Of a stretch of 64,000 nucleotides of DNA, positions 49,378 through 62,081 are shown in pieces. The stretch is taken from NCBI GenBank assembly GCA_018389105.1, contig JACATO010001447.1, forward strand, positions 310,001 through 374,000, written 5' to 3'. A model generated the notes under the pieces. It was given only the letters and a program-made list of their open reading frames with translations, ran no database searches and was not told the DNA's origin. This DNA comes from Nautilus pompilius (Eukaryota; Mollusca; Cephalopoda; Nautilida; Nautilidae). How positions within the stretch are numbered: position 1 is the stretch's first letter; every line of letters starts with the position of its first letter. The position numbers were made by a program, and so were the translations under genes.

Positions 49378-52300
49378 TAGCTGTTCTGCCCAAAAGCTGC
49401 ATCTCTTCCATCAACAAAATATCACGGAGATAAACTATTCAATATGCGCCGTGTTTTCCTGCTGCACTCTTGCGCAGAAAAAATAGCGTCTAGTGCTTTA
49501 AAAACATAAATATTTATTCTTTCAGCCCCAATATCGACCTTCTGTTAATTAAAGGTCATGTTAGAATTTAGATAAAGTATTGGAGATTTATTTAAAAAAA
49601 AACAAACAACAAAAACATAGAACAAAGCCACCAACATCCTCTGTAAATAACTTTGCGTAGGGAATGGAATCTATACAAAATAAGACTTTGAATTGTGACC
49701 CGGCAAGATACCTTTACAGGGACCCGATTTCCAAAGATTCCTCCAGTGTTCATGGATTACACTGTCGTGTACAAACTATTAGGTCGTCTACGTTTCTGAC
49801 ATGCAGCGCAAATGTTAAATTCTCATTTTGAAAAGTCTTTGAGATGATGGAAAGAGTTGATCGGCGGCTCTGAAATTTAAAGTTTCCGTATCCAGGGACT
49901 GATCGTTTAAAGTCTACTTCATGGGCATTTAAAAAACAAAACAAAAAAACCCCCAGCAAACACGGATAACGGGGGAAAAAAAAAGTTTCGGAATATTTTA
50001 AAACTGTTAATTAAAAGTAGTTAGGGTTTAAGCCAGGATAATTCCAGCTTTCGATCGGTGGAATCGCCTTGAAGCACCGTAAGGAATTAGCTAAGGCGGG
50101 CCAGGAAAACTCATGTCGAGGAATCCGCTTAAGTAACAATTATAGAAAGAATTAATGGGCTGTGTTGCCGGAGGTAGTTAGAAGTACGTGTACCCATCAA
50201 TTAAGAAAAACAATTTATTATTAGGCATTTTCTCTCCTCTGGAGAAACTGTACGAAAATTATGGTTTTCCCCCTACTTTTAATATAGCACAAAAGCTGGT
50301 AAATTGGATCGTGGCCAGAAATCCTCTAGATAATAACTGCAGTGATATTTTATTGATAATGCTTTCGTGTTCAGTGTAGCATTATTCTTCGAACCTCCAT
50401 GCTAATGTCAGTTGTCTGAACCACGCTGAAGTCTTTGTCGAAGAATAGCGAGGAAAGGGTATGCCAAGGAGGAGCAGCAAACCAACAGGCCATCACCGGA
50501 ACTTTAGCATTCCACTTTCGCTATCTAGAAAACTAACCATTGGACAACTACGCCGCTGATATTAACAGGGCCGAAATTTCCGAACAAAGTTTTTTTTATA
50601 TGACTATTTCTATTATTCTATTTGATTATTTGTGGTTTTTATAGTTTTTTTCTTCCTATTTTTTCTTTGATCGTTAACCTCCGAAATTCTTATGCAAGCC
50701 AAGCACCACGTTTCCTTGGGAATAATAAACCAAAATAAAGGGGCTCATGAACACCTGATTAGTAATTTGAGACGTGTCTACAAATTCTGCTTCAAATAAT
50801 AATTAAAAAAAACAAACAGTTTAATAATAATCCTCATGATTTAGATCGTACAGTGTATTCTTTATAACTTCCGTTTTATTGCACTGCTGATCTGAGCGCA
50901 TTTACCATTTTATGGGTGTGGAAAAAGCTAAATAATTATGTATAAAACTGGGAATTAGATTGCGTATCCAATTGTAATAAATAAATGTCAACTTTTGATA
51001 TTTTAGCCATCATTTGTGACTCATGCTTAACCTGAAGCCTTAGCATTACGAAAGATGTTTTTTAAAAAAACTTCTTGTTTGCTTTTTATCTGATATTTGC
51101 ATTTTGACCTTTATATCATGATCTTCCGCTCTTGGGCTTCCGTTATCGCTCCCCAGTTCTAAGAAAATGTCTGACCGTTTTAAGTACAATAGCGGCGGGA
51201 AACAAGTCCGCTAGATTTATTATGTTTCATACATGAAATAGTAACGTCGACAGCAGTTTTCTCAAGCAAAAAAGAATATTAACAAATTTACCAGGATTTA
51301 GTCAACCATAGATTAACGTAATGTCTGTACAACTAAGGGAAACAAAAAATCAATAGGTCTAAGATATTACCAAGCCTCTGGCGAATGGTAATCACGAAGA
51401 ACGAGCGCCAGATGGCATTTCTTCTCTATTCTCAAGTATCACTACTACAAGGGGTCCATTGTTAACCAATCGTTAGGCGAACTGAGATAAAATTCAGAGA
51501 TTAACAAACCGAATAATACATGTCAACTTTGAAACGTTCAATATGTATAAGTATTCGTTTGGAATTGACTTAGCTTGGTTCCGGCGATTTCTTCTTTTCT
51601 TTCTTCTTTGAAAGAAACACAGAGGAATTCAAGTACGAAAAACGATTTAAACAATTTGGCTTTAAAAACGAAGTCGACATAAATAAGTAGAAAGAGGGAA
51701 AAAAAATAATCTAAAACTTTGTGCAAAATAATGACAAGGTTATAATCTAATAGAATTAATTAACTTGTGAAACACTGCAGTCAAGCCAACAGAATAAACT
51801 TAGAATTTTTAAGAAAATAAATAATAATTTTTTTTAAAAGATAGGTTCGGTGACCGAGACTAGTAGAAAACAATCAGAACATTTCGAAAACCCATACAAA
51901 TTAAGTTGGACATTCATGCACTCTGGCAGTTACAAGGACTTTTTTAAAGGCCATAGATGTGGATAACAGCTAATATGACGTCACAGAATAGAACAATTAA
52001 TAATAACGTATTACAGCCTTCAGTGACGTGTCTTGGAGTACTCCTATTTCCGTAAAACTCTGAAAAGATCGTAAAAAACCTGTTTATCACCATCGCTATG
52101 AATTACTTTAGGTTTAGGCTTTGCCTTTTAGATATTTCAGATTTTCTTTGATAGCGTTAATCACTAGAAAGAAAAAAAAACGGCAGGCCATATAATAACC
52201 CTTTCCAGCGCACAAAATATCTTTATCGTATTTTAAACTACTATTTAGATTACATTTGATATTCACTTAACTAATTTACCACGTGGAATTAAAGTAAATA

Positions 52301-53899
52301 ATCTTTTACCAAGGTGCTTTGAACTGATCTGATATTTATTAATCCTTACTTTATCTTTAATGACAGATCTAAGGAATCCGAAGACCATTTTCGGATGGTT
52401 TTTACATCAAAGATGAACTATCTTTTTATATTTGATGTCTTATAAACGGCACTTAAATATGGAATTTTAGTTATTTATACCTGCCATTAAACATGAATTA
52501 AAGTTACGACTCTCCGTCTAGTGCAACAAAACACAAGACATTTAAATAATGTGGATAAAGAATTAAAGAAGCGTTATGAAATAATTTGAAACTTTGCATT
52601 TCTGGATTCCGTCAGACGGAAACTATCAATGCTAACTTTTCAAGTGTTTTCCTCTGAACAGTGAAACTTACCTATCAAACGTTTTAGAGAACAGTGTTGT
52701 CTCTCGTTTAATATTTTAAAACTGTTCACAAAATCTTTTCCAGTTCTCGTCAGTAGAAGATAATTTAGAAAGCAGAAATCCTGTTTGGTATACAGATTAC
52801 TATCTTATCTTAAAATCCTTGAATATCAATATAAAAAGTTAGAAAGACGGATGAACAGGCATGGAACATCTCAGCTTGGGCTGTCCGAGTAAAGTACCTG
52901 CGCAAAGGCTGCCCAGCAATTCAGAACATAAGGAAACGCTGTAGATTTTCTTCGCATAGTTGCTAGGAGAACCATCGCCACTCAGCTAAAGGGTTCGAAA
53001 CGATTAACAATTGTCGATGCGTCGCCCATCGACCTCGAGAATAAAACTGTTTAAAGTTGGACTACGAAAATGTCCTTATTAAGTGAACTATGGTTTCGCC
53101 CAGTTGAATTGGAGCAATCAAAACAGTATCAAAACTGATGCAGTATCTAGCGATGAAGAGCTCATCTAATATAAAGATGAAAAGAGGATGTGTTTTAGAT
53201 CGCCCTGTAATAGAGCAGTTAAGACTACTACGTTGTACCACACTCTGAAATCTCCAACAAAAGTGATCGTACCGTGTAGTATGACTGAAAATAGCGGGCA
53301 ATTTTATTCTGTAGAGAGAATAGTGAATGGATTGATTTACAAGATTGTGCCGGAACAGAAATGTCAAGATCTGTACTCGGTCTTTTTCAGGTTATGAACT
53401 TTGACTCATGACGGTAACCTGCCCAGCCATAGGGCTCACATTTGAGACGCTGGTTTATAGATAATCATGCGCTGAAGGTGGATTAGTCTGCTTTAGAGCA
53501 AATTAAAATATTACGATGCGAAAATAAACGAGTTTAGTTATTGAAGTAATGATACTCGGTAACCAAATAGACTCGATAAAGGCAATAATTAGAGGTTACA
53601 ATCGTTTTATTGGTGCAGAGAAAAATAAATCAAAATTGTTCATAGCAAACGTTTCGCCAACTGGGTATTGAATATTATTTATGTATCTAGTATTTATCAC
53701 TATGATTTATGAATTCTCCCTATTTTGAGCTTTGCGTTTGTTTAGTGGAATACTATTCCTCGTGCTAATTCTCACCTCGCCATTTTTACTACAACATTTC
53801 TTATACTAGAATTTGAAAATTTATAACTTTAATTTTTTTATTGCCCCTTTACACAATGTAACCTTTTTATCAGTATCTACTGGTCATTATCATCAGCAA
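49378..53899. other. Long non-coding stretch
   Basis: About 4.5 kb, AT-rich, with only short frames (up to 101 codons at 53,062-53,367 minus) and no recognisable domain, RNA gene or element. Confidence 0.58.
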
Positions 53900-54181
53900 T
53901 CTGCCCGCAGGCAGGTTTATGGCTCAGAGCGATACTAAGGGCTGAACAGTCGAAGTAGTTTCCTGTTATGATTGCGGATATGCGATTAAGGGCCCTACTA
54001 GAGCTTTTCATTTTCAGATGCGGATGAAAACCGGAAATCGGAGAGAAAATCCACGCGACCGGGTGATGGAGAAGAGCGAGAAGAGAGCATACCGTAGAGA
54101 TACTTCAAAGGGAGCCGATGCCAACCGAGGTTCGAACTCTGGCCCTTAGCCTAGTAGCCTTCCGCAGCTTACACGACCTTA
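53900..54181 (-). mobile_element. tRNA-derived SINE, family 1, copy 3
   Basis: The minus-strand head starts near GGTCGTGTAAGCTGCGGAAGG. It has a canonical B box containing GTTCGAACC (complement of 54,129-54,137). The core CGCGTGGATTTTCTCTCCG with GGTTTTCATCC (54,025-54,058) and the upstream TCTCGCTCTTCT match copy 1 closely. The 3' end is approximate. Confidence 0.65.
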
Positions 54182-57100
54182 TGAACATACCGAGTTTCCG
54201 CCAACACAACGCCACCTGTCTGTGTTTCCTCATGCGAAAACTATGGTGAGAACACCAGATTTTGTCGAGTTTCCAAACAGTTCCTGCCGAACAGAAACTC
54301 GTCTTTTATAGTCATCGCTGTCTTTCCCCATTTGTAGCACTTGATGCAGAGCCCTTCAATGCTGGGCTATACAAACAACTAAGATTTTTAATGTAACTAA
54401 ATACTGTGAGGGCAACGCCGGTAAACCCATTATATGCTAAGAAAAACAAACAAATGTTTAATATTAAAATATAAATAACCAGACTAGCGATGTTCAAGGT
54501 ATATCATGGGCACTAATACTCAAGAAAGTTATATAACGGTGACATTACTCTTTATTCACAAGACGGTTGTCAAGAAATTAAGAACTTAAGTTTTCTTTAT
54601 GGTATCTGAAGAAGCATTACTGCAATATAAGTCTGAAAAGCATCTATTGGTGGAATTTACAGCCTAATCTCGCGGAAACTTTAGTTCTTAATCTGATTTT
54701 AACGTTGGCTATGTTTTACCTTTCGTTCTTTTCCTATAACGACCGCTTGAAACGACAAAAAGCTGCCGTTCGGCTTCAGGGACACAGCTTCTCAAAAAAT
54801 ATCACACGCTGATTGTATCTGCTCTGTCTCATCACCAAGTACGACTTCGATCAAAGCATATTTTTAAAGCCTCTTCGCAGAAATAATTAAATATTTTTCA
54901 AAAGAGTAGGAAGAAAAATGCTTATTTCCGCTTTATTTCAAAGAAATGTACAATAGTATCTGTTACTGATGTTATTCGATTATGTTTCTGTAACTGAGTG
55001 AGCTTACTTGGTGTACAGAAATCGTTAATTACGGTTGCCTGCAATGTGTGAAACCACTTTAATTTCAGATTCCGCGGAAGGATTTCGAGCCAATTTAATG
55101 AAGTGCTACAGACTGGAATCGCTGCGGTCTGACGTCAGTCCTATGCTGACGTTTCGATAAATGGTAGTCTTCATCGTAAGCTTAGCTAAGTCAGTGTTGA
55201 TCAACTCTTTTTTTTTAAAATCTGAATCTGAAGGTAAAAGCAATAATTCGTATTGAGGCAAAAAAAACCCTAAGCATTTTAGTGGTTGTATCCACGAACA
55301 TATCTCCAACAGGTAATGAAAAGAAATAGAGATGGAAGTGACGATGGTAAATGAAATGCCGCAAACGCCTATTCGGTTTGCATCGAACAGAGAGCAACAG
55401 AAGGCTACGGACAGCCAAGAAGTTGGTTTCTGCGCCATCGACAAATATGTTTTAATAAATATTTTGTAATTTTCCTTTCCTACTTCAACTAGACTTCTGT
55501 TAAGTTGGCGTTGGCTTAGCGGAATTATTGCCAGCCTGCATCGGGTTTGTCAGCGCGAAGATGCTGACGCCATAAATTAATGATGGGAATAAAGACAAGA
55601 GAAGCTGACAAACCCTGGGCGGCGGGGGGAAGGGAGAGATCGGAAATTTTTGGTAACCTGTAGTGTAATCCCCGAGTTTGTGGGGATTTTGCGACGTTTT
55701 AAATGTCTGTTCAGGTCTTTCCGGGATACCAGAACCGCTCATGGCTTTTAATCCTCGCCGGCAGCAGCTTCGGTATCGGTTCGAGACGACGGCGAGCCTG
55801 TGACAGGCCGTTATGAACGGGAAATCTCTTAATGGCCGTGTCGTCGTCGCGGAGGAGAGCAGGCGAGGCCCATTAGCGGGGTACACTGCCAGCTTTCGGC
55901 TTTCGATCACTTGTGTGGTCGTCCACCCCAGGGGAACGCCCTCCATCCTGGAGTAAATATCCTTAAAACTGACTGACTAAAAGTGGACATCGCTCGATCC
56001 GTATTCACTAATGGCGGTCGCTGACTTAGGCGAGCTGTCTGTCTGCAGACAAAACACTTTTCTTAACATATGGCCAGCTGATATTTCTTGAAAACGCATC
56101 TCTGCTGCCAAGCCCCACCAGAAGTAGTTTGTCGGGAAATGTAATAATGTAATAAACAACACTAAAAACCTCCGGAGATTACCCGCCGGTAAGCGATATT
56201 TTACCTAGAACTATAAGCTTATCACGGCTGCATTTAGAATATAGAATGCCAAAACACTACCTTTACACGCCATCTATCATGTAAACATCATCTAAGTATG
56301 GCCTTTAATTCTTTAATGTAGAGTTTAAAGAATAAAATAAACAAGCCAATTTTTTTTTCTTTTTACGGAACAATTAGTAATTCTTATTTCGATGTTAATA
56401 TATCGGAATGTGCTAGAAACATAACTGTGGGAATATACAATACTTTGGGGGTCCTAAAGTGAATTCTTTCAAAGATTTAGATAAATTTTTGCTGCAACAA
56501 AACAGAGTTATCTGCCTTTATTCTAGTGATAAGTCTCACCCGTACTCGTACCTTTGAAAGAAGAACGGACGATTTTCATTTCTTTGATCTCTACAAATGA
56601 CGTACTGTATGTACTTATTTAATTTTGCTGGCTATATGAAAGAACATTTCTTCACCAAGATCTGTTTTATTGGAAGGGCTCATTAAACGAGTTTACTTAA
56701 TATTTCCATCTCGACTGCATGTCTCAAAACAACGTTCGGTTTGACATTTCTAATGTCTACTCGCTTCCCTCCTTTTCGTAACAACTAACCATCGTTTTGG
56801 AAGAGTTAAAGTGGGATTAATTACGCCAGCCTTTAGAAATGACTTTGTTTTTGTTCTTTTATTTTTTTTTTTACTTCATTTTTATACGAGGGACAACTGT
56901 TCGAAACTTTTTCAGCCTAAGGTAAAACCCGATCAGCTTTCCGAAATAAAAAGATGTACACTAACTGACGAAAATTATGTTGACACGATATATTAGAATG
57001 GGGACAGTGCGCAGTGACAGATAGCGCAGAGCTTGTGATGCGCAACCACAACTGAAGTTGGAAACAGCGGATCGACTCTTTTGTCTTCGTTCTGATGGTG

Positions 57101-57574
57101 ATTTCTGAATGTAAATGAGCGGAATGCTCTATTGTTGTTCCGTATGTACGGTGTTTTATAGTTCGTTGACTTTTGGTGAAATGTTAGTTTGACTTATACA
57201 CCGCTGTATTTGCTCTGTAATGACCATAACAAGACTCGGCTAGCCAGAAGACCGCCAGATCGAGAACCCCACCCACTTCTTTAATCTGCAAATGTTACTT
57301 TCCAGAACTGAAGAAGCCATCTTTACTTATTCTCCGGTGTATTCCTAAAAAAATAATCTATCCACCTTTTTCTACAGGTTTTATATGAGATGCTACTTGT
57401 TCTCGTTGATAAATGCAGACAGTTACATTTGAGGTGGTGTTCTAGCGATGATGGCTTTTAGTTCCAGACGGTACCCGCGGACGTCTCACCTTCGCCTGCA
57501 CAGTACCGAGCACGCACGTCAGCTTCGTGACGGTCATGTCGGGTAAAGTTTATCGTTTTTGGTTCATCTTTCAG
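54182..57574. other. Non-coding stretch upstream of the TMEM272-like exons
   Basis: AT-rich apart from a CpG-richer patch at 55,630-55,950 that contains TTAATGGCC and CTGTGACAGG and a 148-codon minus frame without motifs. Upstream exons of the plus-strand gene should lie here or further 5', but I could not identify one with a phase-compatible coding end. Confidence 0.45.
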
Positions 57575-57746
57575 ACGTCAGATGACAAGAGAAGCCTGTG
57601 TCGGAGCAGCAGCATTGTATCCACCGAGACCCAGAGTGACGATGCCTCTTACGGAACCATCGTCCTGCAGATACAGGAGGCTAACGAAGAAGCCGTCAAC
57701 ACCGTTGACTTTCTTCGCCGGACTGGAGAAATCTTGTGGAACACCC
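57575..57746 (+). CDS. TMEM272-like membrane protein, internal exon
   Basis: A 172-nt exon between a good acceptor (GGTTCATCTTTCAG) and donor (ACCC/GTAAGT). It is read in phase 0 at its start and phase 1 at its end. It encodes about 57 residues: a Ser/Asp-rich segment (SLCRSSSIVSTETQSDDASYG) followed by an amphipathic TIVLQIQEANEEAVNTVDFL and RRTGEILWNT. From memory, invertebrate TMEM272-like proteins have the same plan: a polar N-terminus, then YG..-QI..A..E....DF--K..-EIL, and then the first transmembrane helix. The role of this family is poorly known; it is a small multi-pass membrane protein. The frame also stays open upstream to 57,452, with an ATG at 57,536, so a start inside the locus cannot be excluded. 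I prefer the acceptor. Confidence 0.62.
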
Positions 57747-57905
57747 GTAAGTGCCCTCTTTAACTGCAATTTAAGATCAGGACTTTTTAAATTTAAAGTT
57801 TCCCATTTAAACGCATGTGAAAACCTAGTTTTTAGTAAATTTACTTAGCATTTAATTATGAGTAGCTTTCAAATTTACGCATCGTTTTAATCTACTCTTT
57901 TACAG

Positions 57906-57947
57906 AATTTGTTCAGTTCGAGAGATTACCTGCGGATAATGCGATAG
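57906..57947 (+). CDS. Possible 42-nt cassette exon of the TMEM272-like gene
   Basis: A strong acceptor (TCTACTCTTTTACAG) and a moderate donor (GATAG/GTATAA) flank 42 nt. It starts and ends in phase 1, so it can be included or skipped without changing the frame. It would add 14 residues (FVQFERLPADNAI plus junction residues) between EILWNT and the membrane helix. Skipping it gives a length that fits the family plan better, so it is either an alternative exon or a decoy. Confidence 0.35.
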   Translation, partial: NLFSSRDYLRIMR

Positions 57948-58874
57948 GTATAATTTATCTTCATTTCATCTTAAGTGACTGAGATCGAGATTCAAAAGGC
58001 CATCTTTACATAACATTTACATGAAATTTACTATCTTTCATGTTTAATACAATGTAAAGAGAAGGTGGATTTTTTTAGCTCTTTATATAAATAATTAAAA
58101 TTAAAGCGAAGATGCCATGCAATCTTTTCTTTATCTCTTGTTATCTCTTACTTGTACTTTTTAAAATTAATTTCATTTTACAAGTACTAAAGATTTGAAG
58201 TCGTTGGCTTCCCGCCCTCTCCCTTGCCAGGTATTACAAAGTAATCTGTATAATACTAAAAACCATTTTACTAAGTGGGAAAATATTATAAGTAAACTGC
58301 ATTTTGAGTAAAATTTAAGCATTGATCTACGGTATAAAAGAGAACTTTTGCCATCTTAAGGATAATTAATCGATAATTTTGTGACACAGCGTACGTTCTA
58401 AATAATCCAAAAGAATACCGGCCGGGGAAGTGTTAAAAAAATAATCATTTCAGCTTCCATGCCGACAAACAGATTAAAAACAGAACTCGAGCAACTGACC
58501 GTTGCTGCTTTCTTCTTCCTCTTCTTCGACATTTACAACACACGACTTTGTTTGTCGAGTTCACACACAGCCTTCACGCCATTACGATATCTTCTTTAGA
58601 ACTTTACTCAACAGCAGAGCCATTAAAGACCTCTTCGGTTTTCAGAACCCCTGTGTTTGCTTTGCAGAGAAACAAACGAAATTCTCAGCTCAACGGAACC
58701 GAAAGTCACGTGACCGGTACCCGGAATAGAATCGTTTCCTAAATATTTAAAGTTCATAAAAGGACGACTGGGCGGGACTATTAAGGAGGTTGTTTGAAAT
58801 GAAGAAACCAGAATGAAATATATCGCTAAGAAAATAGTAGAAGATAATATTTTTAAAATTAACGAATTAGAGGT
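57948..58874. other. Intronic stretch of the TMEM272-like gene
   Basis: AT-rich intron sequence up to the antisense Tc1 relic. Short frames at 58,502-58,742 have no motif. Confidence 0.5.
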
Positions 58875-59660
58875 CATACGTTTTGGATGTGGTCCCACTC
58901 CCCTGGCGGCAAACACATGACTCACTGCGGCTTTGCACGCTGCTTTAAACTCTGTCAACGATAGCAGTTGGCAGAAATGTCGTCTATTATCTTATCGGGG
59001 AAGTCTGGTTTTCTCTTGATGATACCCGTACCCTTTGTGGAATCGCCCATTAATATAAAGTTATTTTAAATTTCACCTGCATATGGTAAACATAGGGATC
59101 CAGAATCTCGTCCATATACCCCCACTGCATTCGGGGTATCTTCCTGAAACAAATGCGGATCTGTATAGTAACACAACTAAACGTCTTCTCAGGCCATCTG
59201 TAGCGATTTCGTTCTAGGATATATATATATATGTGTGTGTCATCAGTAAAGACAACATGGCTCCAGATATGTGGTGTCCAAGCCACAAGTCCACCGCACC
59301 AATTTAACCGATCTGTGTTTACAGCGGGGTTGGTCACGGAAATACACGCCATGGGTCGTCTTCTATACAGCTGTGGCCGCAGACAGGTCAGAAACCTTTT
59401 GAATTGGTGTTGAAATTCCACCTCACAGAGCCAAAAAAACAACTCAGGAGGCGACGATCTTCTCAGCTTTTGATCTGTGGTCAACCTTGAACAGATTTTC
59501 GGACATGATCTCCATGCACTTGAAATTGTCTCCATGGCGGAGAAACTACATTCTTGTTCACAGTTAGCCGTTCCGCCATCGGGACCTGCGACTGTCCGCC
59601 TTAGAGAATCTCCCAAACGAGTGCGGCTGCCCGTTGGCTACGCCGTTCTTCAAAACTTAA
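58875..59660 (-). pseudogene. Decayed Tc1-like transposase, antisense in intron
   Basis: Reading on the minus strand from about 59,660, one frame gives VNKNVVSPPWRQFQVHGD, which resembles the helix-turn-helix part of Tc1 transposases. After a register change, a 188-codon open frame (59,050-59,616) gives PQLYRRRP, then NTDRLNWCGGLVAWTPHIWSHVVFTDDT, the classic segment up to the first catalytic Asp (about 59,244). Most of the catalytic core is then deleted: QWG is joined almost directly to MDEILDPYV. In other frames FILMGD follows, and near 58,875-58,950 KAAVSHVFAARGVGPHPKRM, matching the usual C-terminal ARGGHTPY region. Frameshifts, internal deletions and an AT-repeat insertion (59,219-59,232) make it inactive. 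Terminal inverted repeats were not found. Confidence 0.85.
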
Positions 59661-60087
59661 CATTCTAAAACTGATGCAGACCCAAGCCAGACTTTTACCG
59701 TCTTTATATCAAATCCAACTCGTTTCTACTGGAACTCGTTTGCTTATTTCTTTGATAAAAAGCTGCGTTACGTGAAAAGGGAGCTTGTGTTGGACGGACA
59801 GTTGGTGGATGGAACCCTAACAGCTTTGGAAATATTCCTGGGTTTTTGCTCGCTGCTCTACTTTTGAAAACAGGTGTAGTTTAGTCCTGCGCTAAAGCGA
59901 TGAACTGGCATCACGAACAGCGCTGATGTTAGATCTATAACGGTGAAACGAATCAAGATGAATACCCGCAGTGAATTCACAGTCGGGCTCGTTTAAATCT
60001 TCCTTCGTTAATTCACAGTGACAAAGAGACGGAGGGCGTAAGCATCTCTTAAATGACGGAATTTAAATTAATTAAATTATTTTAATT
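59661..60087. other. Intronic stretch, no feature seen
   Basis: No gene or repeat recognised. Confidence 0.5.
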
Positions 60088-60579
60088 TTATGGAAGCATT
60101 CCTGTTTTGTTTTTTTTTTTTTTTTTTTGGTTTGTTTTGTTTTGTTTTAATGCGCCGGATAATAGTATGGAGACGACCGGTGGTTTATTTACACCGCTAT
60201 CATCGACTGCTGAGCTTTCCGGCACTTCCGGTGTCGTGCTCTCCGAAAACGCGTCAGCTGTCATTCTACTTGTCGCTTCACACCTTCCACGCCGCACAAC
60301 CTCCTGCCTTTGTACTATTATATATAATTTTCCCGCCAGACTGATCGGCGATAGTTCGTCTTCAGCGAAGTAAAATCGAAGCGCTGACGGATCTCTCTCT
60401 CTCTTATATATATATATATCAGCAAATGACCCTTGTCTGCTTCCAAGTTTTTTCTTCACTGCGGTCAGTCGGCACAAGTGGTCACGAAACATTATTCTGG
60501 TTAGTGCCAGCTCCGGTCCGAGCGATCTCTCCGTGAATTCACTCGTCGGCCGTCTTTCCTCTTCCAGAAAACCATGCAA
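60088..60579 (-). other. 163-codon minus-strand ORF of unknown nature
   Basis: An open frame starting MHGFLEEERRPTSEFTERSL and passing through an (AT)n/(GA)n patch (IYIYKRERD). It then has a Ser/Glu/Pro-rich part (ESTTPEVPESSAVDDSG) and ends in an AAAAC-rich, A-rich tract. No domain is recognised. The A-rich 3' end in this orientation suggests a retroposed sequence; a chance frame is equally possible. It lies antisense in the intron between 57,746 and 63,120. Confidence 0.2.
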
Positions 60580-62017
60580 AGCAGCAATCTAAACGGAACC
60601 AATTAGCTGTGTTCCAAGAAAATGAAAAAAAAAAACAAAAAAAACGACAGAAAGTCAATTTATTTCAATTACTCCAAGCCGACACATCTAGCCGGCCCTC
60701 GGCGAACATAAGTATGCATGCGACTTTACTCGTATGAAAATCTATGCATCATTCAGTATAAGTACAAACAAACAAGTGGCCAGTTTCTGCCTTTGAAAGT
60801 AGCGCTTACCTCCGAACAGCCACCTTTTTATCGTACTTAATGGAATGGAAATTTATTTTTAAATGCAAAGCACTGCATTGAATACTTACTCCGTCCCATT
60901 TAAAGACGACCCCTATTTTTTTGTTGTTGTTGTTGTTGCCCTTATGAAGGTAGCTGATGAACAGTGAATGAACGATAGCAGACATCTTAGAAAAACAAAG
61001 AACGGTGTTCAGGTATTTTCAGTAGCCTGCAACTACGTTTCCTAACCTCTAGAAGTCACCGAATCGCCACTGATGAGTGAGAGCATCTGAAACTCCCCAG
61101 CATGTTAATTATAGTTTATAAAGAATTGTAAAAGCATATTTACATTCGGATATCCACTTGGCTTAAATGGATTATTGTTCACTTGCTCGATGAGATAGCG
61201 CGGTGCTTCGCTTCAATGCTAATGGACAGCCATATCTCCCAGCAGGTAGGTATACGGCAGCCATGCTTTCTTAAATACTATCGAAAATGAAGTTACAATC
61301 AATGGCGCCTTTATTAAATGAAAAATCAATTCTGATTTACTGCTAAAGATTCTATAGGTAAACTTTATTTTAAACGCAAAAAAAAAACAACTTTAGAAAC
61401 AAATGGAAAATCTACAGCGGAAGGAGAGTGATCGGGGCTTCAGTTTCATCGGCTGGAGAGAAGAGAACAGAAGACCGACAAAATCCGCGTGACGTTGCTC
61501 CAATTTAGCACAATGGAAGTACTGCACAAAAAATGGGCTTCTGGTTCTTTTTTTTTCTTTTGTTTCGCCTTCCGCATCTTCTTCTTCCTCATCCTGACGT
61601 GCAGATTTCAGTAAACAAACTCCAGAAGAAGCAAACAGAGTAGGTAACAGGATTTAAAATTAAAAGGTAGAACGGGAACGGTAATGACGATAGTATTAAG
61701 GAAATAAGTAGATATCCGACAACTACACATCTGGCCACTGATACCATCACTCCTCGCTCGTGCAGACACTGAGGCTGTCTATCAGTTAGGGCGGATTAGA
61801 CGTTCGGGAAGATGTGTATAAGTTACGGTCCTACTCTTTGCACGAACTGAGTTTTATCTGTAAAAATGTTCGCATGTTTTGCGGATGTGATAGACGCTAA
61901 ATGAAAAATCGATTCCGTGTTCTGAATGCACATCACCGTCGGAAAGCCGGATTCGGGATTACCATGCAAACGTTTTGCCCATCTTCAGCAACAGAAATGC
62001 GATCGTTTAAAAACCCA
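60580..62017. other. Intronic stretch, no gene seen
   Basis: Contains a short (GTT)n at about 60,922-60,939. No supported gene or element. Confidence 0.5.
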
Positions 62018-62042
62018 TTACTATTATTATTATTATTATTAT
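62018..62042. repeat. Short (ATT)n microsatellite
   Basis: About eight ATT units. Confidence 0.85.
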
Positions 62043-62081
62043 CTCGATGCAAAACGTTTAACTTTCCTTTTCCATTAAACG

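Noticed and set aside
55500..55946. 148-codon minus frame
   Set aside because: No recognisable motif; it spans a CpG-richer patch more likely to be regulatory.
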